From contig JAPEHQ010000005.1 of the NCBI GenBank assembly GCA_027405735.1, positions 2,294,001 through 2,358,000 of the forward strand: a stretch of 64,000 nucleotides of DNA, in the 5' to 3' direction. Shown here one piece after another: positions 11,160-24,409 of this stretch. The first letter of the stretch is position 1. The number at the start of each line of letters is the position of its first letter. Origin of the DNA: Mucor racemosus (Eukaryota > Mucoromycota > Mucoromycetes > Mucorales > Mucoraceae). A model generated the notes under the pieces. That model was not told the origin of the DNA and ran no database searches. It saw only the letters and a program-made list of their open reading frames with translations. Both the position numbers and the translations under genes were made by a program.

Positions 11160-12263
11160 ATGACCTCTGTTCTCGATCAAATCAAGAAATTTACTACTAT
11201 TGTCGCCGATTCCGGTGACTTTGAAAGTAAGGGATGAAGATATAGCAAACTGATAACGAATATTGTATTCTGACATAAGATAATTTGTGATTAATCTAGC
11301 CATTGCACAGTATAAACCACAAGATGCTACTACTAATCCTTCTTTAATCTTGGCTGCTTCTCAGAAACCCGAGTATGCCAAGCTTGTCGATAATGCTATT
11401 GAATTTGCTAAAAAGAAGAGCAGGTAAGTCATTTTATCACCAATTGGGATGTTTTTCAACTTAGTAATCACATTTGATTATATTTTAGCGATATTAAAGA
11501 ACAAGCTGATTGGGCTTTTGATAAACTTTTAATCAATTTTGGTACAGAAATCCTAAAGATTGTCCCTGGCCGTGTCTCTACTGAGGTTGATGCTCGACTT
11601 TCGTTTGATAAAGAAGGCTCTATCGCAAAGGCTAAGCGATTGATTGCACTTTACAAAGATGAAGGCATCGATAAGGAACGTGTATTGATCAAGCTTGCTT
11701 CTACATATGAGGGTATTCATGCTGCTTATGAATTAGAAACAAATCATGGCATTCACTGTAATTTGACTCTTTTATTCGGGTTCCCTCAAGCTGTTGCTTG
11801 TGCCGAAGCAGGTGTCACTTTGATCTCTCCCTTTGTGGGACGTATTCTTGATTGGCACAAGGCCAATAGCGGCAAAGACTACTCTCAATCTGAAGATCCT
11901 GGTGTCATCTCCGTCACCAAGATTTACAACTACTACAAAGAATATCACTACAAGACTATTGTTATGGGTGCTTCTTTCCGTAATACTGGTGAAATTGAAG
12001 AGTTAGCAGGCTGTGATTTCCTTACCATTTCTCCTAAATTGTTGGGTGAACTTCAAAAGGACACAAAGAGATTGGAACGTAAATTGAGCCCTCAAGGTGG
12101 TAAAAAGCAAAAAAAGGTTGCTTACTTTAATGATGAACACAAGTTCCGTTGGGATATGAATGAAGATGCTATGGCCACTGAAAAATTAGCTGAAGGTATC
12201 CGTAATTTCGCTAAAGATGGTATTAAATTGGAAGAAACTTTAATCTCTAAATTGAAAAACTAA
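11160..12263 (+). CDS. TAL1: Transaldolase
   Basis: Three exons, 11160-11226, 11300-11423 and 11489-12263, give 321 residues, the normal length for class I transaldolase. The enzyme moves a dihydroxyacetone unit between sugar phosphates in the non-oxidative pentose phosphate pathway in the cytosol. The N-terminus ([35 protein letters not shown] spread over exons 1-2) is the family's usual start. The Schiff-base lysine is in [11 protein letters not shown], about residue 131. [18 protein letters not shown] and [10 protein letters not shown] are further family blocks. Introns are 73 and 65 bases. Confidence 0.96.
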
Positions 12264-13115
12264 ATAAAAAAAACATGTATGCACAAAGTGTAACATTCAT
12301 TTAATCACCATTTAATTTTGTTTATTGTTTGATTTTTGTGTGATGGTTTAGCCTTGGTGTACACTTTGTGCAAGCTAAACTTGTCGATATCTCAACAGCT
12401 TCACAGCCACATCATTGCTACCATCAAATATAAATGGAATTTGAAGCTCGGCATTTGGGCACTGACATTCATCACATTACCGAGTAAAAGTATACTTTCC
12501 AGCTGCTTTATAGCAGATAAAAAAGTATGAATGCATACTGCACATGTATAACTACGTTCCCATTATGTGTTTAATATATAATTGATCATGTCAAACGCCA
12601 GAAACAATCGCTGAAAGAAGAGGAGTCGCCAAGTATTTTAAAAGCCCCGCTAATTCAAAAATGGACAAAAGTTGGCATAACTGGGCTTACATCAACATTA
12701 CAGATGCATCCAGCAGTAAATTTGTCAGTTCCGAGATCTGTTGATAGATTGATCTCGTTTACATGGACTGATCTGATACTTTTGTAAGTTTAAACCTTAA
12801 TTGTTTTGGCTAATATTTTGAAGTCGAAAATTTAGTAAATAATCGTGGCATTTACGCATTCCAAGCAAGTAATAGAAAGTTTTACAAGTATATTTAATGC
12901 ATGTCCATGTTTACTTGATATTTATATGTTGCTGTGTATCAAAAAAGTTAGAATCAAACAAGAAAACCCAACCAGCAATTAAGTAGAAAAATGAAATGTT
13001 TGATAATAATTTTGTGCAGTACCAAATACGAACCTTGATCCATCAGTCATTGCGGTACTTAATCACAAATAGAATATATTTTTAATTATATTTTGCTTAA
13101 TTAGATGACCGAAGT

Positions 13116-13157
<42 letters not shown>

Positions 13158-13595
13158 AGATGTATCTATAAAGCAAAATGATTTAGGAATGTCAAGGAAA
13201 TCAATTTTCTTATACATGATTTTCTGTTCTCTGATCAATACATTCAATAACGTGGCTTGTAAATTCAAATGTTTTTCATAATGGAATATAAATACAAAAA
13301 AAGGGATAATAGATCTTATGTGGCTAAATTTAAATAAATATAAAAAAAAAGCTTGGTGTATTACACAAAATGATTTGACTTCGGAATGATTGGTGAACAC
13401 ACTTCACCATCAAGTCCGTTCTAAAAAAAAAAAAGACAGTTGTGCAGAGAAAATGGAAATAACCCAGCCCCACACTGGTTGTACAATAAGCTAAAAATGT
13501 TTACTTGAATACATTATTTATATAAATTGCTTGTTTACCTTTTTATTGCTTTTTTTTCTTTTCTCCATTTTGATTTTTTTCTCATTTAAACCAAA
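12264..13595. other. Intergenic region with poly(A) run and chitin synthase promoter
   Basis: There is no supported gene. A pure A run lies at about 13120-13153. A TATA-like TATATAAA at 13519-13526 lies about 70 bases before the chitin synthase start. Short open frames here are low complexity. Confidence 0.5.
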
Positions 13596-16360
13596 ATGTA
13601 TCAACCAGGTCAAAAATCAGAGCAGGATCAATTCCCGCTACAAGATACTCAATTCTCAAATCAACCTCCTGTAACTCGTTCACCTTTTGATGATGACCAT
13701 TATCCAGCAGATCAACATATGCCTCAATATGACCACCAACCTTTGTTAGCTTCTGGTATGGCTCCTACTCCTCCTGTTGGAGGAGGTTATCCACCTGTAA
13801 ATAATCCTCCATATCCACCTAGTCCTGGAGAGACATCACCTTATCCTTCTTATAATAGCAATTCTCCTACTACTCCACAGTTTTTCACTCCACCATCACC
13901 AAATATGCATTATGGTGAAGCACCTAGACGCCAACCTCGTCGTTACAAGACAAGTAAGTAATTAATGACAGTTGTACCTGAATTTTTTTTTTCTAATTAA
14001 ACTTTAATTGTTATTTTATAGCCAGACAAGTTAAATTGACAAAGGGTAATTTGGTTTTGGATTGTCCAGTTCCCACTAGTTATTTGCAAGATGTACCATT
14101 AAAAGAAGGCAAAGAATTCACACATATGAGATATACTGGTAAGTCTTGTTTCAGGTTTACAATTACTTGGATTTAACATTCATTAAATAGCTGCTACTTG
14201 TGATCCAAAGGATTTCGTGAATGAAGGTTATACTCTTCGTCAACAAATGCTCGGCCGTAAAACTGAATTATTCATCGTTTTAACCATGTACAACGTAAGT
14301 TAATATCTTAAGGAGAGATCAAACTAAGCTAACCAAATATAATTTTACAGGAAGATGAAGTCTTATTTGCACGTACAATGCATGGTGTTATGAAGAATAT
14401 TGCTCACCTTTGTTCACGTGATCGTTCAAGTACTTGGGGACCTGCTTCAGGTGGACCAGGTTGGCACAAAGTTACAGTTTGTATTGTATCCGATGGTCGT
14501 AACAAAGTTAATCCTCGTACATTGAATTTATTATCCTTATTGGGTGTTTATCAAGAAGGTGTTGCCAAGAACGTTGTGCATGGTAAACCTGTTACTGCTC
14601 ATCTTTACGAATATACAACACAAATTTCTGTAAACCCTGATATGGAAGTGATGAAGGCTGGTTCAAAGAATGTTGTGCCTTGTCAATTATTGTTTTGTTT
14701 AAAGGAAAAGAATCAGAAAAAGATTAATTCGCATCGTTGGTTCTTTCAAGCTTTTGGCCCTGTGGTTGACCCTCACGTCTGTGTTTTGATTGATGTTGGT
14801 ACAAGACCTGGTGGAACTTCTATCTACCATCTTTGGAAAGCCTTTGATATTAACTCTAATATTGCTGGTGCTTGTGGTGAAATTCGTGCTATGGCAGGTA
14901 CTGGTGGTGTTGCTCTTTTAAATCCTTTAGTTGCTGCTCAAAACTTTGAATATAAAATGTCTAATATCTTGGATAAACCTCTTGAATCTGTATTTGGTTA
15001 TATTTCTGTGTTACCAGGTGCTTTCTCTGCTTATCGTTTCAAGGCCCTTCAAAATGATGTTGATGGTCATGGTCCATTAGAGAAGTATTTCTTGGGTGAA
15101 ACTCAACATGGTGGTGATGCTGATATTTTCACTGCAAACATGTATTTGGCTGAAGATCGTATTTTATGTTATGAATTGGTAGCTAAAAAGAAGGCTCATT
15201 GGGTTTTACATTATGTGTCTAGTTCATATGGTGAAACTGATGTTCCCGATAAAGTAGATGAATTTATTTCTCAACGTAGACGTTGGTTGAACGGTTCTTT
15301 CTTTGCTGGTATTTATGCTCTTTACCATTGGCGTAAGGTGTGGGCTTCAGATCACTCTTATATTCGTAAAATGATGTTCATGTTTGAAGATCTTTACAAT
15401 ACTTACAATTTGATCTTTTCATGGTTTGCTCTTGGTAACTTTTACCTTACATTTTTCATTTTAACTCGTGCTCTTGCTCCCTCTGACGATGGAACTGGCC
15501 TCACAACTGCTCCTTTCTCTGCTACTGTTGCAAATTTATTGCATAATATTCTCAATTATATCTATATCATCTTGCTGGTCATTCAATTCATCATGGCCCT
15601 TGGTAATCGTCCTCAAGGCTCCAAGATTGCTTACACTATATCTATGGTTTTCTTTGCTTTACTAATGATTTACATGATGTTTGCTGCTATTTGGATTACT
15701 GTTGTTGGCGTCACCACCATTGTGGAAGATACAGATGGTTCATTCATTACTCTGCTGGGTCAAAGTACATTTAGAAATATTATCATCTCGTTATGTTCTA
15801 CCTATGTCTTGTACTTTGTGTCTAGTTTCATGTTCCTTGATCCCTGGCACATGTTTACCAGTTTCATTCAATACATCCTCTTATCCCCCAGTTATACCAA
15901 TGTTCTCAACATCTATGCATTCTGTAATACTCATGATGTATCTTGGGGTACTAAAGGTGATAATACTGTAGCTACTGATTTGGGTGTGGTCAAGGCCAAG
16001 AAAGATGGATCAGGTGATATGGCAGTTGAGGTTGAAGTACCAACTGAGGAAAAGGATATTAATGGCGCATACATCGAAGCACAAGTTGAATTATCAAAGA
16101 AGGTTGAACCCGAGAAGTCTCATCGTGATGCCAAGACCAAACAAGAGGATTACTATAGATCTTTCCGTACTAGACTTGTTTTGTCATGGATTATTTCCAA
16201 TTTGGTTTTGGTTGTTGCAATCACCAATACTTCAGTAATTACAACCGGTGATCGTTCCGCTGCTTACCTTGGCTTCATTCTTTGGTCCGTAGCTGGTTTA
16301 GCTGTAATTAGATTTACTGGTTCTACATTGTATCTTATTTTCAGAATCTTCACTGGATAA
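13596..16360 (+). CDS. Chitin synthase (GT2 family, class I-III type)
   Basis: Four exons, 13596-13953, 14022-14138, 14191-14294 and 14351-16360, give 862 residues. The enzyme polymerises N-acetylglucosamine from UDP-GlcNAc into chitin at the plasma membrane. The order is a Pro/Gln-rich cytosolic N-terminus (1-120); the chitin synthase N-terminal block (LVLDCPVP, then [22 protein letters not shown] near 180-205); the glycosyltransferase core with a conserved AEDR near 460 and the catalytic signature QRRRWLNG near 500; then about five membrane spans (536-700), a charged loop, and two further spans at the C-terminus (about 800-860). It lacks a myosin motor and cytochrome b5 domain, so it belongs to division 1 rather than classes IV-VII. 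The start follows a clean UTR and the spliced frame is continuous. Confidence 0.95.
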
Positions 16361-17054
16361 ATTTCTTTTTTATTTATATTTTGCTATTTTCCCTCTATAT
16401 TTTTTAATCCATTTCCGAACTTATATATTTTCTTCTCATCTTCTACCAAATATCCCCTTTTTTTTATTATATACTTTTTTAAAAAACTAAAAATAAAATG
16501 CTCATCAGAAAATTGATAATACAAAATGTATATAAAAAGAAGTTTGATCCGTTTAAATGCATTTCCATCCAAATTAACTGCCGAATTTTGTATCTAAAAA
16601 TATATTTCAAAAATGCCCTATTTGGGCAAATTATTGCATACATGCGTATTTGCTTGGCAATTTATTCATGCATGTAATATATGAATGCTGGCAGTGTATG
16701 ACATCAATTATTAACATGAGCATAATTCTATTATAAGCTTCTATGGTAGGTAGGTACGTGTTATTAAACTCCTCGATGTTCCTGAACCTCAATAATACTG
16801 TAGGGATAATAGCTTCATTGCCATGGCCACCAACATATACATGAAATGCTTCAACTTGAATTTGGTTATTTAGTACCCATTTTTGTGCAAACAGATTCAA
16901 TTTTATCAATCGCATGATATTTTTTTAACATAGATACGCAAAACTTTGTATATATCCACTATAAAAAAATGTAGCAAACGATTTACAATAATGAGTAACT
17001 TTTTATATTACCTTTCTTAACATTATTGCTCTTACCACATCATATCATGGATAT
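16361..17054. other. Chitin synthase 3' flank, gene-free
   Basis: AT-rich, with no RNA gene seen. A 94-codon minus-strand open frame (16631-16915) has no recognisable features and no neighbour support. Confidence 0.4.
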
Positions 17055-18966
17055 AAGTTGGGCACATTATGCTACCCCTCCCTAGATTTATTTATGCTTC
17101 AAAAAAGTCTCAAAAACACGTAAAATCCACTGTTTTTTAATTAAAAACTGGGTCTCACTTTTCATCGCTGCTATACTTTTTGTTTTCACTAAATAACACC
17201 AAGAAAAAATTATATGCCAATGTACCTGAGATGTTCAGCTTTAATCCAAAAATAAGTATCCGGAAATATCCTATTTTTTGCAGCTGGTATTAATTTTTCA
17301 GTGCTAATGTTTCAGATTTTTTACGCGTATTTCACTGCTAAAGGATTGAAAACTTTGAGGCTTCATATCTCTAGAAACAATTAAGTTATACTAACTTTTT
17401 TTAATAATAAAACTTACTTGTTTTAAAGCGCTCTATAACATATTTCAGTATAAAAAAATTTTGAGCACTTTTATTTTTTTTCATTTTTTTTGACATTCTT
17501 ATAGTAGATTTCAAAATATTGGTTAAATTGAGCTACATTTTTTTTGCATTCATGTCATTACGCTCGTTAAGCTCTCTCGGATCCAATTTAGTTTTTTTAG
17601 AAATATTAATTTTTCGTGGAGATATCCTCAAAAATGCGTACAAAAAGGTATCTCCATTTCTAGCATCCATTTTTTCCTTATATACCCTCATCCCAAATTC
17701 TGAATCTGAAAAATATTGGGCAAAAATCTTGTTTTCTCTACGAAAAATGCAGCCAGAAGATTTCGCAATAGCTCAATGATAGATAATTTTTTTGGGCATC
17801 ATTTCAATATATTTTATTTTAAATATGCTTATAAAAAATAATGTGTACCTTCAAAAAACCTCCAAAATGTCAATTGCATTTTGCGCACAATTTAATATGA
17901 AATATTTGTCTAACTTTTATTTAGATGGATGCAGAATCCAAAACTGCACAAAAACTATTTAATATGCTAGGTCGACTTACTTTGCATCTCATTAGCCATT
18001 GAACGATTTTGTTTTTTTGAATCATTTTTCGTTCATTTCAACAAATAAATTTTGGAATCCCGGTATGATAGATTATAAGCTGTGATAAAAACTATTATTT
18101 TAATTATCTCGATGAAAAATCAATATTTTTTGCTGAAACAAAAAATGCAGAATAGCAATCAATTAGACCTATCTTGTGAATACAGAAATTAAGCCCTGCA
18201 TAATGACTTTGAAGTTTTAAAAAATAATAAACTAATATTTACAACTGCAGAAAACAAGGAAAAAAACCCCCATCCTTGTGAATATTGATCCAATTAATCT
18301 TCAACTATCCATGATGGTAGATTTAAGTATATCCTGCATAAAGGTTAATATTTCTATTTTTACAAATCACTGTAAATTGAGAAAACCATTAGCAAAACAT
18401 GATATTTCTGTCCAATAAAACTACCTGTTATGTCCTATATTTTCATCTTTGATAAATAATACTTAAAGAATACAATTAACGGAAAATGAGTAATGAATCA
18501 GTTCTTCAACAACAACTGCATAATAAAAACAAGATATCGTTTATTTAGATGTAAAAGTACGGCCATTTATATTGATTTGACATTGAGATCCTAAGATGTA
18601 ATTGAAGTCATTATTAAACCATTAGATCTGTTTGATATTAATCTATGAATATAAATGGATCAATCATGATTTAACCGTGCTTGCAGAATTTATGAGTTGC
18701 CTTGTTTCAATGCTGCGCTAAATGTGCTGATTGAATGTTGATTTGATAGCTACTTGATTGATTAACCGCTGGGATAAAATAATATGGTGTCATAATTGAG
18801 GTCCAAGCATTCTTGGTAATTGCTGGATTAAACTTAGTACGCTAAGAGTTTCTTATATCCAATATCAAGACTTTTGCACTTTAATGCATGTTGTATTCAA
18901 TAGATCGCAAGATGTATTGATACTGTAAAATGTGATGAAACATAATACTTGGTGGCATACAGTAGA
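17055..18966 (-). repeat. Dispersed repeat copy B, R-S-P direct repeat 1
   Basis: Read on the minus strand this is R (18966-18400), S (about 18370-17790) and P (about 17780-17055). It is the second arm of a direct repeat whose first arm is at 20466-22786 on the same strand. The landmark sequence gagagagcttaacgag, shared by all P blocks, is present here on the minus strand near 17560-17575. Homology to other copies stops near 17055. Confidence 0.8.
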
Positions 18967-19404
18967 ATATCAATATTGGATGAACACATTATTCAAAAAC
19001 TATTTAAAAGCCATTGATATATCAGAAGTTTACCCAGATGTAGAAATCCAGGAACAACTATTGAAATCCAACATGGCATGACATTTAGTAACTCATACTA
19101 AATGTCATACATAACCACTAGCATTAACAGCGACTATCAGGAAGATTCAGGAACACTCGGCAATTATTAAACATAGGTAATCCTACATCTCATCCAAATG
19201 ATACAATCACAGATTCCCAATTCCACAAATTTCATTGTATATAATTTGTCTCCAAATTATATCAAGTACCTCAATATCTGGCAATTAGTTAATAACATCA
19301 ATAATCATATAACCATCTAGAAAACATATAAATATGAAGCATCAATGAATTAATAAAATGTATCTTTTTCTTTTAGCAGAGTATTTTTATATTAGTATGA
19401 TTTG
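18967..19404. repeat. Variable segment between Q and R, with a perfect 13-bp hairpin
   Basis: It lies in the same position as 7401-7865 of copy A but does not resemble it. A perfect inverted repeat with arms atgacatttagta (19078-19090) and tactaaatgtcat (19096-19108) encloses a 5-base loop. Confidence 0.5.
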
Positions 19405-20097
19405 ATATAACATAAAATATTCATAAAGAAAATGGATTTCCGAAATAGCGCTGAAAATACTGGAGTAGAAAAAAGAAGAAAACAATTGGTAGTTTTTTGA
19501 AAGCTGCGCATTGAAATATAAAACGAAAAAAAAGGCGAGGGGGTGGTTAGCTGCGCTTCTAGCCCGGCAAGTACAAGTTCCGAAGAAAATCCGTTTACAC
19601 GAGTTTCGAACCCACAACCTCTCCGTTTGTACTAGTAGCTGTAAAGCGCATAAGTCTAGCAACTAGGACAAACGTCCCCTCTATGTTTGCTTTTTTTAAT
19701 TGCCATACTTCTACTTATCAATTATTTTGTTTTTTTTCTTGATTTGTGCAATATTGAGTAATTTGACCATAATTTTTTTCTTTTGAATATAATACTGCTA
19801 TTTGTTGGGTATCAGCAGCAATTTGGTTTACAAAAAAAATTCTTTATTCCTGATCGAAATATAAAAAAAACTCTGTTATTTTTGCTGTATATTATGTAAT
19901 CATGCTAGGTACAATTAGTGTAAAAGCTAAATTTATTTCAGTAGAAAATATAACTAAAGTTTTCAGTGAGCATATAATCAATATATGCAAACTAACGCTA
20001 CGTCTTCTATATTCAAAAATATAGTAGTAAGTAGATAAAGCGTGTATATATATACATATAATATATAGTAACAAATTTTTCATAACCTATAAAAGTT
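19405..20097 (-). repeat. Dispersed repeat internal block Q
   Basis: The reverse complement aligns with 6680-7400 of copy A over its whole length, including the tRNA-like segment, the gccgggctag motif and a run next to cgagggggtg. Confidence 0.8.
19592..19674 (-). other. tRNA-like segment with Pol III A/B-box-like motifs (second copy)
   Basis: On the minus strand a B box reads gggttcgaaac, closer to the tRNA consensus GGTTCGAANCC than the copy at 7145. The terminal arms CGTTTGT/GTAAACG are kept exactly, although bases between them differ from the first copy. The anticodon arm is not clear, so I do not call a tRNA. Confidence 0.5.
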
Positions 20098-20102
20098 ACG
20101 GT

Positions 20103-20460
20103 TGATGCATCATTCTTGAACCGGATTATGTCAAATCCAAAAAAGTAAACAATAGCAGATTCGGAACCGGAAGTTACTTAATTGAATATTAACTAAACCA
20201 TGCTCCCAAGAGCATGGTATATACGCATGGTATATACGCATGGTACAAAAGCATGATGATACTCCAATGCGATATCTCAACATGATATACTAACATGATA
20301 ATATATTACTATTAAATAACATCTATACTGTCCTATCACATCATTAATTCCCTAAATAAAATAGTATATAAACCCTATTAATGCCATTCCAATAAACGAT
20401 ATCTCTTTACTTGATTAAATTTTCTAGTTTTATTTAATATAAACATATTCTGATAAATCA
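20103..20460 (+). mobile_element. Solo LTR (358 bp) with 5-bp target-site duplication
   Basis: It begins TGATGCATCA and ends TGATAAATCA (terminal TGAT/ATCA). The flanks are acggt (20098-20102) and acgct (20461-20465), a 5-bp duplication with one mismatch. Copy A carries the uninterrupted site at about 6720-6740, where the reverse complement reads gttacggtcatcaatg, so the insertion point is visible by comparison. Inside are a TATA-like tatataaa near 20365 and aataaacg near 20390. No internal coding part is present, as expected after LTR-LTR recombination. Confidence 0.85.
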
Positions 20461-20465
20461 ACGCT

Positions 20466-22786
20466 CATCAATGTTGGAAATCCCAGATCACGTCCAATCT
20501 CCACAAGAAACAATATCTGCTAATACAGTACATGTAATAAAAATTGATTTTTAGATTTATTCTATGTAGAAGCTAAACAATCACACTCTATGATATTTAT
20601 GTAGTTATTTTTCTTACTAATTAATCAATAAATAAATTACCTTTTATTTTGTTCGTTCTGTCCTTCATGACCTATTTTGGCCTGTTGTAGTATACAAAAA
20701 AAAACTACCCTCGATAAGTTAAAATAGATTCTAATATGAAATTTGAATTTTCAAAAAAAAATTGATAGTTTCCATCTGCAAAATCGGAATATGCCTTCTT
20801 TCTATAACTGACCTCATAATAAACATTTTTAGGATATACTTTAGACACTACTAAACAGAAATAAATTGGTCGCATTATGCTATCTCTTCCTAGATTTATT
20901 TTATGCCTCAAAAAAGTCTCAAAACCACGTAAAATTCACTGTTTCTTCCTTGAAAACTGGGTCTCTTTTTCATCCCTGCTATACTTTTTGTTTTCACTAA
21001 ATAACACCAAGAAAAAATTATATGCCAATGTACCTGAGATGTTCAGCTTTAATCCAAAAATAAGCTTCCGAAAATATCCTATTTTTTGCAGTTGGTATTA
21101 ATTTTTCTGTGCTAATGTTTCATATTTTTTACGCGTATTTCACTGCTAAAGGATTGAAAACTTTGAGGCTTCATATCTCCGGAAACAATTAAGTTATACT
21201 AACTTTTTTTAATAATAAAACTTACTTGTTTTAAAGCGCTCTATAACATATTTCAGTATAAAAATATTTTGAGTATTTTTATTTTTTTTCATTTTTTTGA
21301 CATTTCTATAGTAGATTTCAAAATATTGGTTAATTTGAGCCACATTTTTTTTGCATTCATGTCATTAAGCTCGTTAAGCTCTCTCGGATCCAATTTAGTT
21401 TTTTTAAAAATATTAATTTTTCGTGGAGATATTCTCAAAAATGTATACAAAATGGTACCTCCATTTCTAGCATCCATTTTTTCCTTATATACCCTCATCC
21501 TAAAATCTGAATTTCAAAACAATTTGGACAAAAATCTTTTCTGCTCTACGAAAAATGCAGCTAGAAGATTCCGCAATAGCTCGATCGATAGATAATGGTT
21601 TTACGCATCATCTCAATTAGTTATATTGTAAATATGCTTATAAAAAGTGATGTGTATCTTCAAAAAACCTCCAACATTTTAATTGCATTTTACGCAAAAT
21701 TTAACGTGAAATGCTTGTCTGAATTTTGTTTAGATAGATGCAGAATCAAAAACTGTATAAAACCTATTTAGTATACTAGGTCGACTTACTTTGCAGTTTA
21801 TGATCAATCCATCAATTTTGTTTTTTTCATCATTTTTCGTCCATTCTTTAAAATAAATTTTGGAACCCAGTTATCATAAGCTGTAAGCTGTGATATCAAC
21901 TATTATTTTGGTTATCTCGATGAAAAATCAATATTTTTGGCTGAAACAAAAAATACAGAGTAGCAATCAATTAGATCTATATATCTATATTGTGAATACA
22001 GAAATTGAGCCCTGGATAATGAGTTTTAAGTTTTACAAAATAATAAACTAACATTTACAACTGCAGAAAACAAAGAAAAAAAAACCCCCCATCCTTGTGA
22101 ATATTGATCCAATTAATCTCCAATTATACATGATGGTAGATTTACATATATTCTGCATAAAAATTTATACTTCTACTCTTATAGATCACTGTGAATTGAG
22201 GAAACCATTAGCAAAACATGATATTTCTGTCCAATAAAACTACCTGTTGTGTTGTATATTTTCATGTTTGATAAATAATACTTAAAAAAGAATAAAATTA
22301 AAAAAGAATGAGTCATGAACCAATTCTTCAACTGTATAATAAAAACAAGGTATTGTTTATTTAGATATAAAAGTATGGCCTTTTATATTGATTTGACATT
22401 GAGATCCTGAGATGTAATTTAAGGCATTATTGAACCATTAGATTTGTTTGATAGTAATCTATGGATAGAAATGGATCAATCATAATTTAACCGTGCTTGC
22501 AGAGCTTATGAGTTGCTTTGTTTCAATGCTGCGCTAAATATGCTTGGATGTTGATTTAATAGCTATTCCATTAATTAACCGCTGGGATGAAATAATATGG
22601 TGTCATAATTGAGGTCCAAACGTTCTTGTTAATTGCTGTTGGATATAATTAGTACGCTCTGATTTTCTTATTTATAATATCCGATATCAAGACTTTGCAC
22701 TTCAATGCATGTTGTAGTCAATAGATTGTAAGATGTATTGATACTGTAGATGGTGATAAAGTATGTTACTTGGTGGCATACAACAG
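20466..22786 (-). repeat. Dispersed repeat copy C, R-S-P direct repeat 2
   Basis: On the minus strand it reads R (22786-22230), S (about 22200-21620) and P (about 21600-20466). It matches 17055-18966 over its whole shared length with scattered substitutions. P extends further here than in copy B and agrees with copy A out to the Q junction. Confidence 0.8.
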
Positions 22787-23672
22787 AAACCATAATTTTT
22801 GAATGGGAAAAGCTGGTAAATATAAATATCTAATCATAAGGTTTTCATCATATACGAGAGGTTTTAGTTTCTGTTCTACTATTTGCAGTCTTTGCAAATC
22901 AAATGCATTTTAGTTTTCACAGTAAATTATTCCTGACAAAAAGCTAATTTTTTGGACAGAGGCTGGGGAAATGATACGTTATTATGTTTGCTTGGTATAC
23001 TGATATCCGGATTTTACATTTTACATAATAAAAGATGTAATTATATATAGCAGTTAGTATATTATGCAGGAGGCGTGTGTTTAGTATTTAGTCCATTGGT
23101 TAAATTCCATTCAAATTGAGTAAGCATACATACACATGTGTGGAATATGTATATATTTATCCACTATATTGATCTCCATTTCATCTAATTCTCAATTAAA
23201 GTAATACTGGTATAAATAAACATTATACTACTAAATGATATATGCTGATTCATACTAATATAACTTTTCTACTAAGCTTCTATCCTAGCAGCTTACAGTT
23301 AAAGTCCAATCAACGTAATGTGGATCTAATTACACCATTATGATCAAGGACCCATGAACTCTATAAATAAACCGATTGGTTACTACCAAGACTTATATCT
23401 GACGAGGGGTTATTATTGGCTATGTATGGACCTAGGATTGTTTACCTAATCTCTCTGATGAAAACTATATAAAGATGACATTTATTTACTACAAAAGTCC
23501 TCAAGTAGAATTTAATTTGATAATAAAACTCTAATGTTATCTAGACGAATTCCAATTGTTTTTTTAAACTTTTTTTTCGTGAATATCCTCATATATTCCA
23601 CAACATGCCTTACAGTCAGATTATTTCGCAGCACTTTTAAAGTGACTTCAACCAATATATACCATTTTTGAT

Positions 23673-24045
23673 TTATCAGAATTAGGAATTACCGAATTAC
23701 CAATTTAGAACATTTGTCAAACTATGATGTTCAACATGCGAATAAAGCAAGAAGGTTACATTTCATGATGATTCCAATATTACCACTGAAATATAACATA
23801 TTATATCTGCAGTAAAATGTAAAATAAAAGCTTTGAAAAAGATACAGTTTAAATAATCCTTCTTTATTCAAATAATGGATAGTGTGCAATAGGTCTATAT
23901 TTCTACTCTATTTATATTAGTTGTGATTTTGTTATATCTGGGAGTTGCACCGTAACTGTCAGTGATCTATCAGAATATCAGAATTAGGAATAACCGGATT
24001 ACCAACTTAGGACTTCTGTCAAACAGTGATGTTTAACATGCGAAT
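23673..24045 (+). repeat. Pair of ~70-bp direct repeats spaced ~300 bp
   Basis: Both units contain cagaattagga, then an accg/attacca stretch, and end in aacatgcgaat. About 8 of 70 positions differ. This could be two decayed LTR edges or a local duplication. Confidence 0.6.
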
Positions 24046-24409
24046 CAGACAATGCTGCATTCCATACATATATCATCATGCTACTTATTAAATGATTGAA
24101 GCATGATTCCATTGTCTTCATGCAATATCCATATGTTTATTTTTTTTGGTAAATCAATTAGTTTGTTTGTGATTTTAAAGTTTATATTGAGCTTCTTGAT
24201 TTACATAATCAAGGCGGTCTTTTAATGCCCGTTTTTGGCATATTTGTTAATAATCCGCATAAAGCAATCCTTACTTTGGTCTACGTGTTTCTTCAGTTGT
24301 TTATTTTATGAATCAGTTTGCTTTGTTTATGATTCGGTCTATTTTATTATATGTTAAATTACTAATACTTTCTGTATTTAATGTTAAATTCATGTTATCT
24401 CTATTTGAA

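Noticed and set aside
13101..13400. 99-codon minus-strand frame
   Set aside because: It is produced by the poly(A) run (poly-Phe) and is low complexity.
16631..16915. 94-codon minus-strand frame after chitin synthase
   Set aside because: No recognisable motif, no introns or TATA box; kept only as part of the gene-free region.
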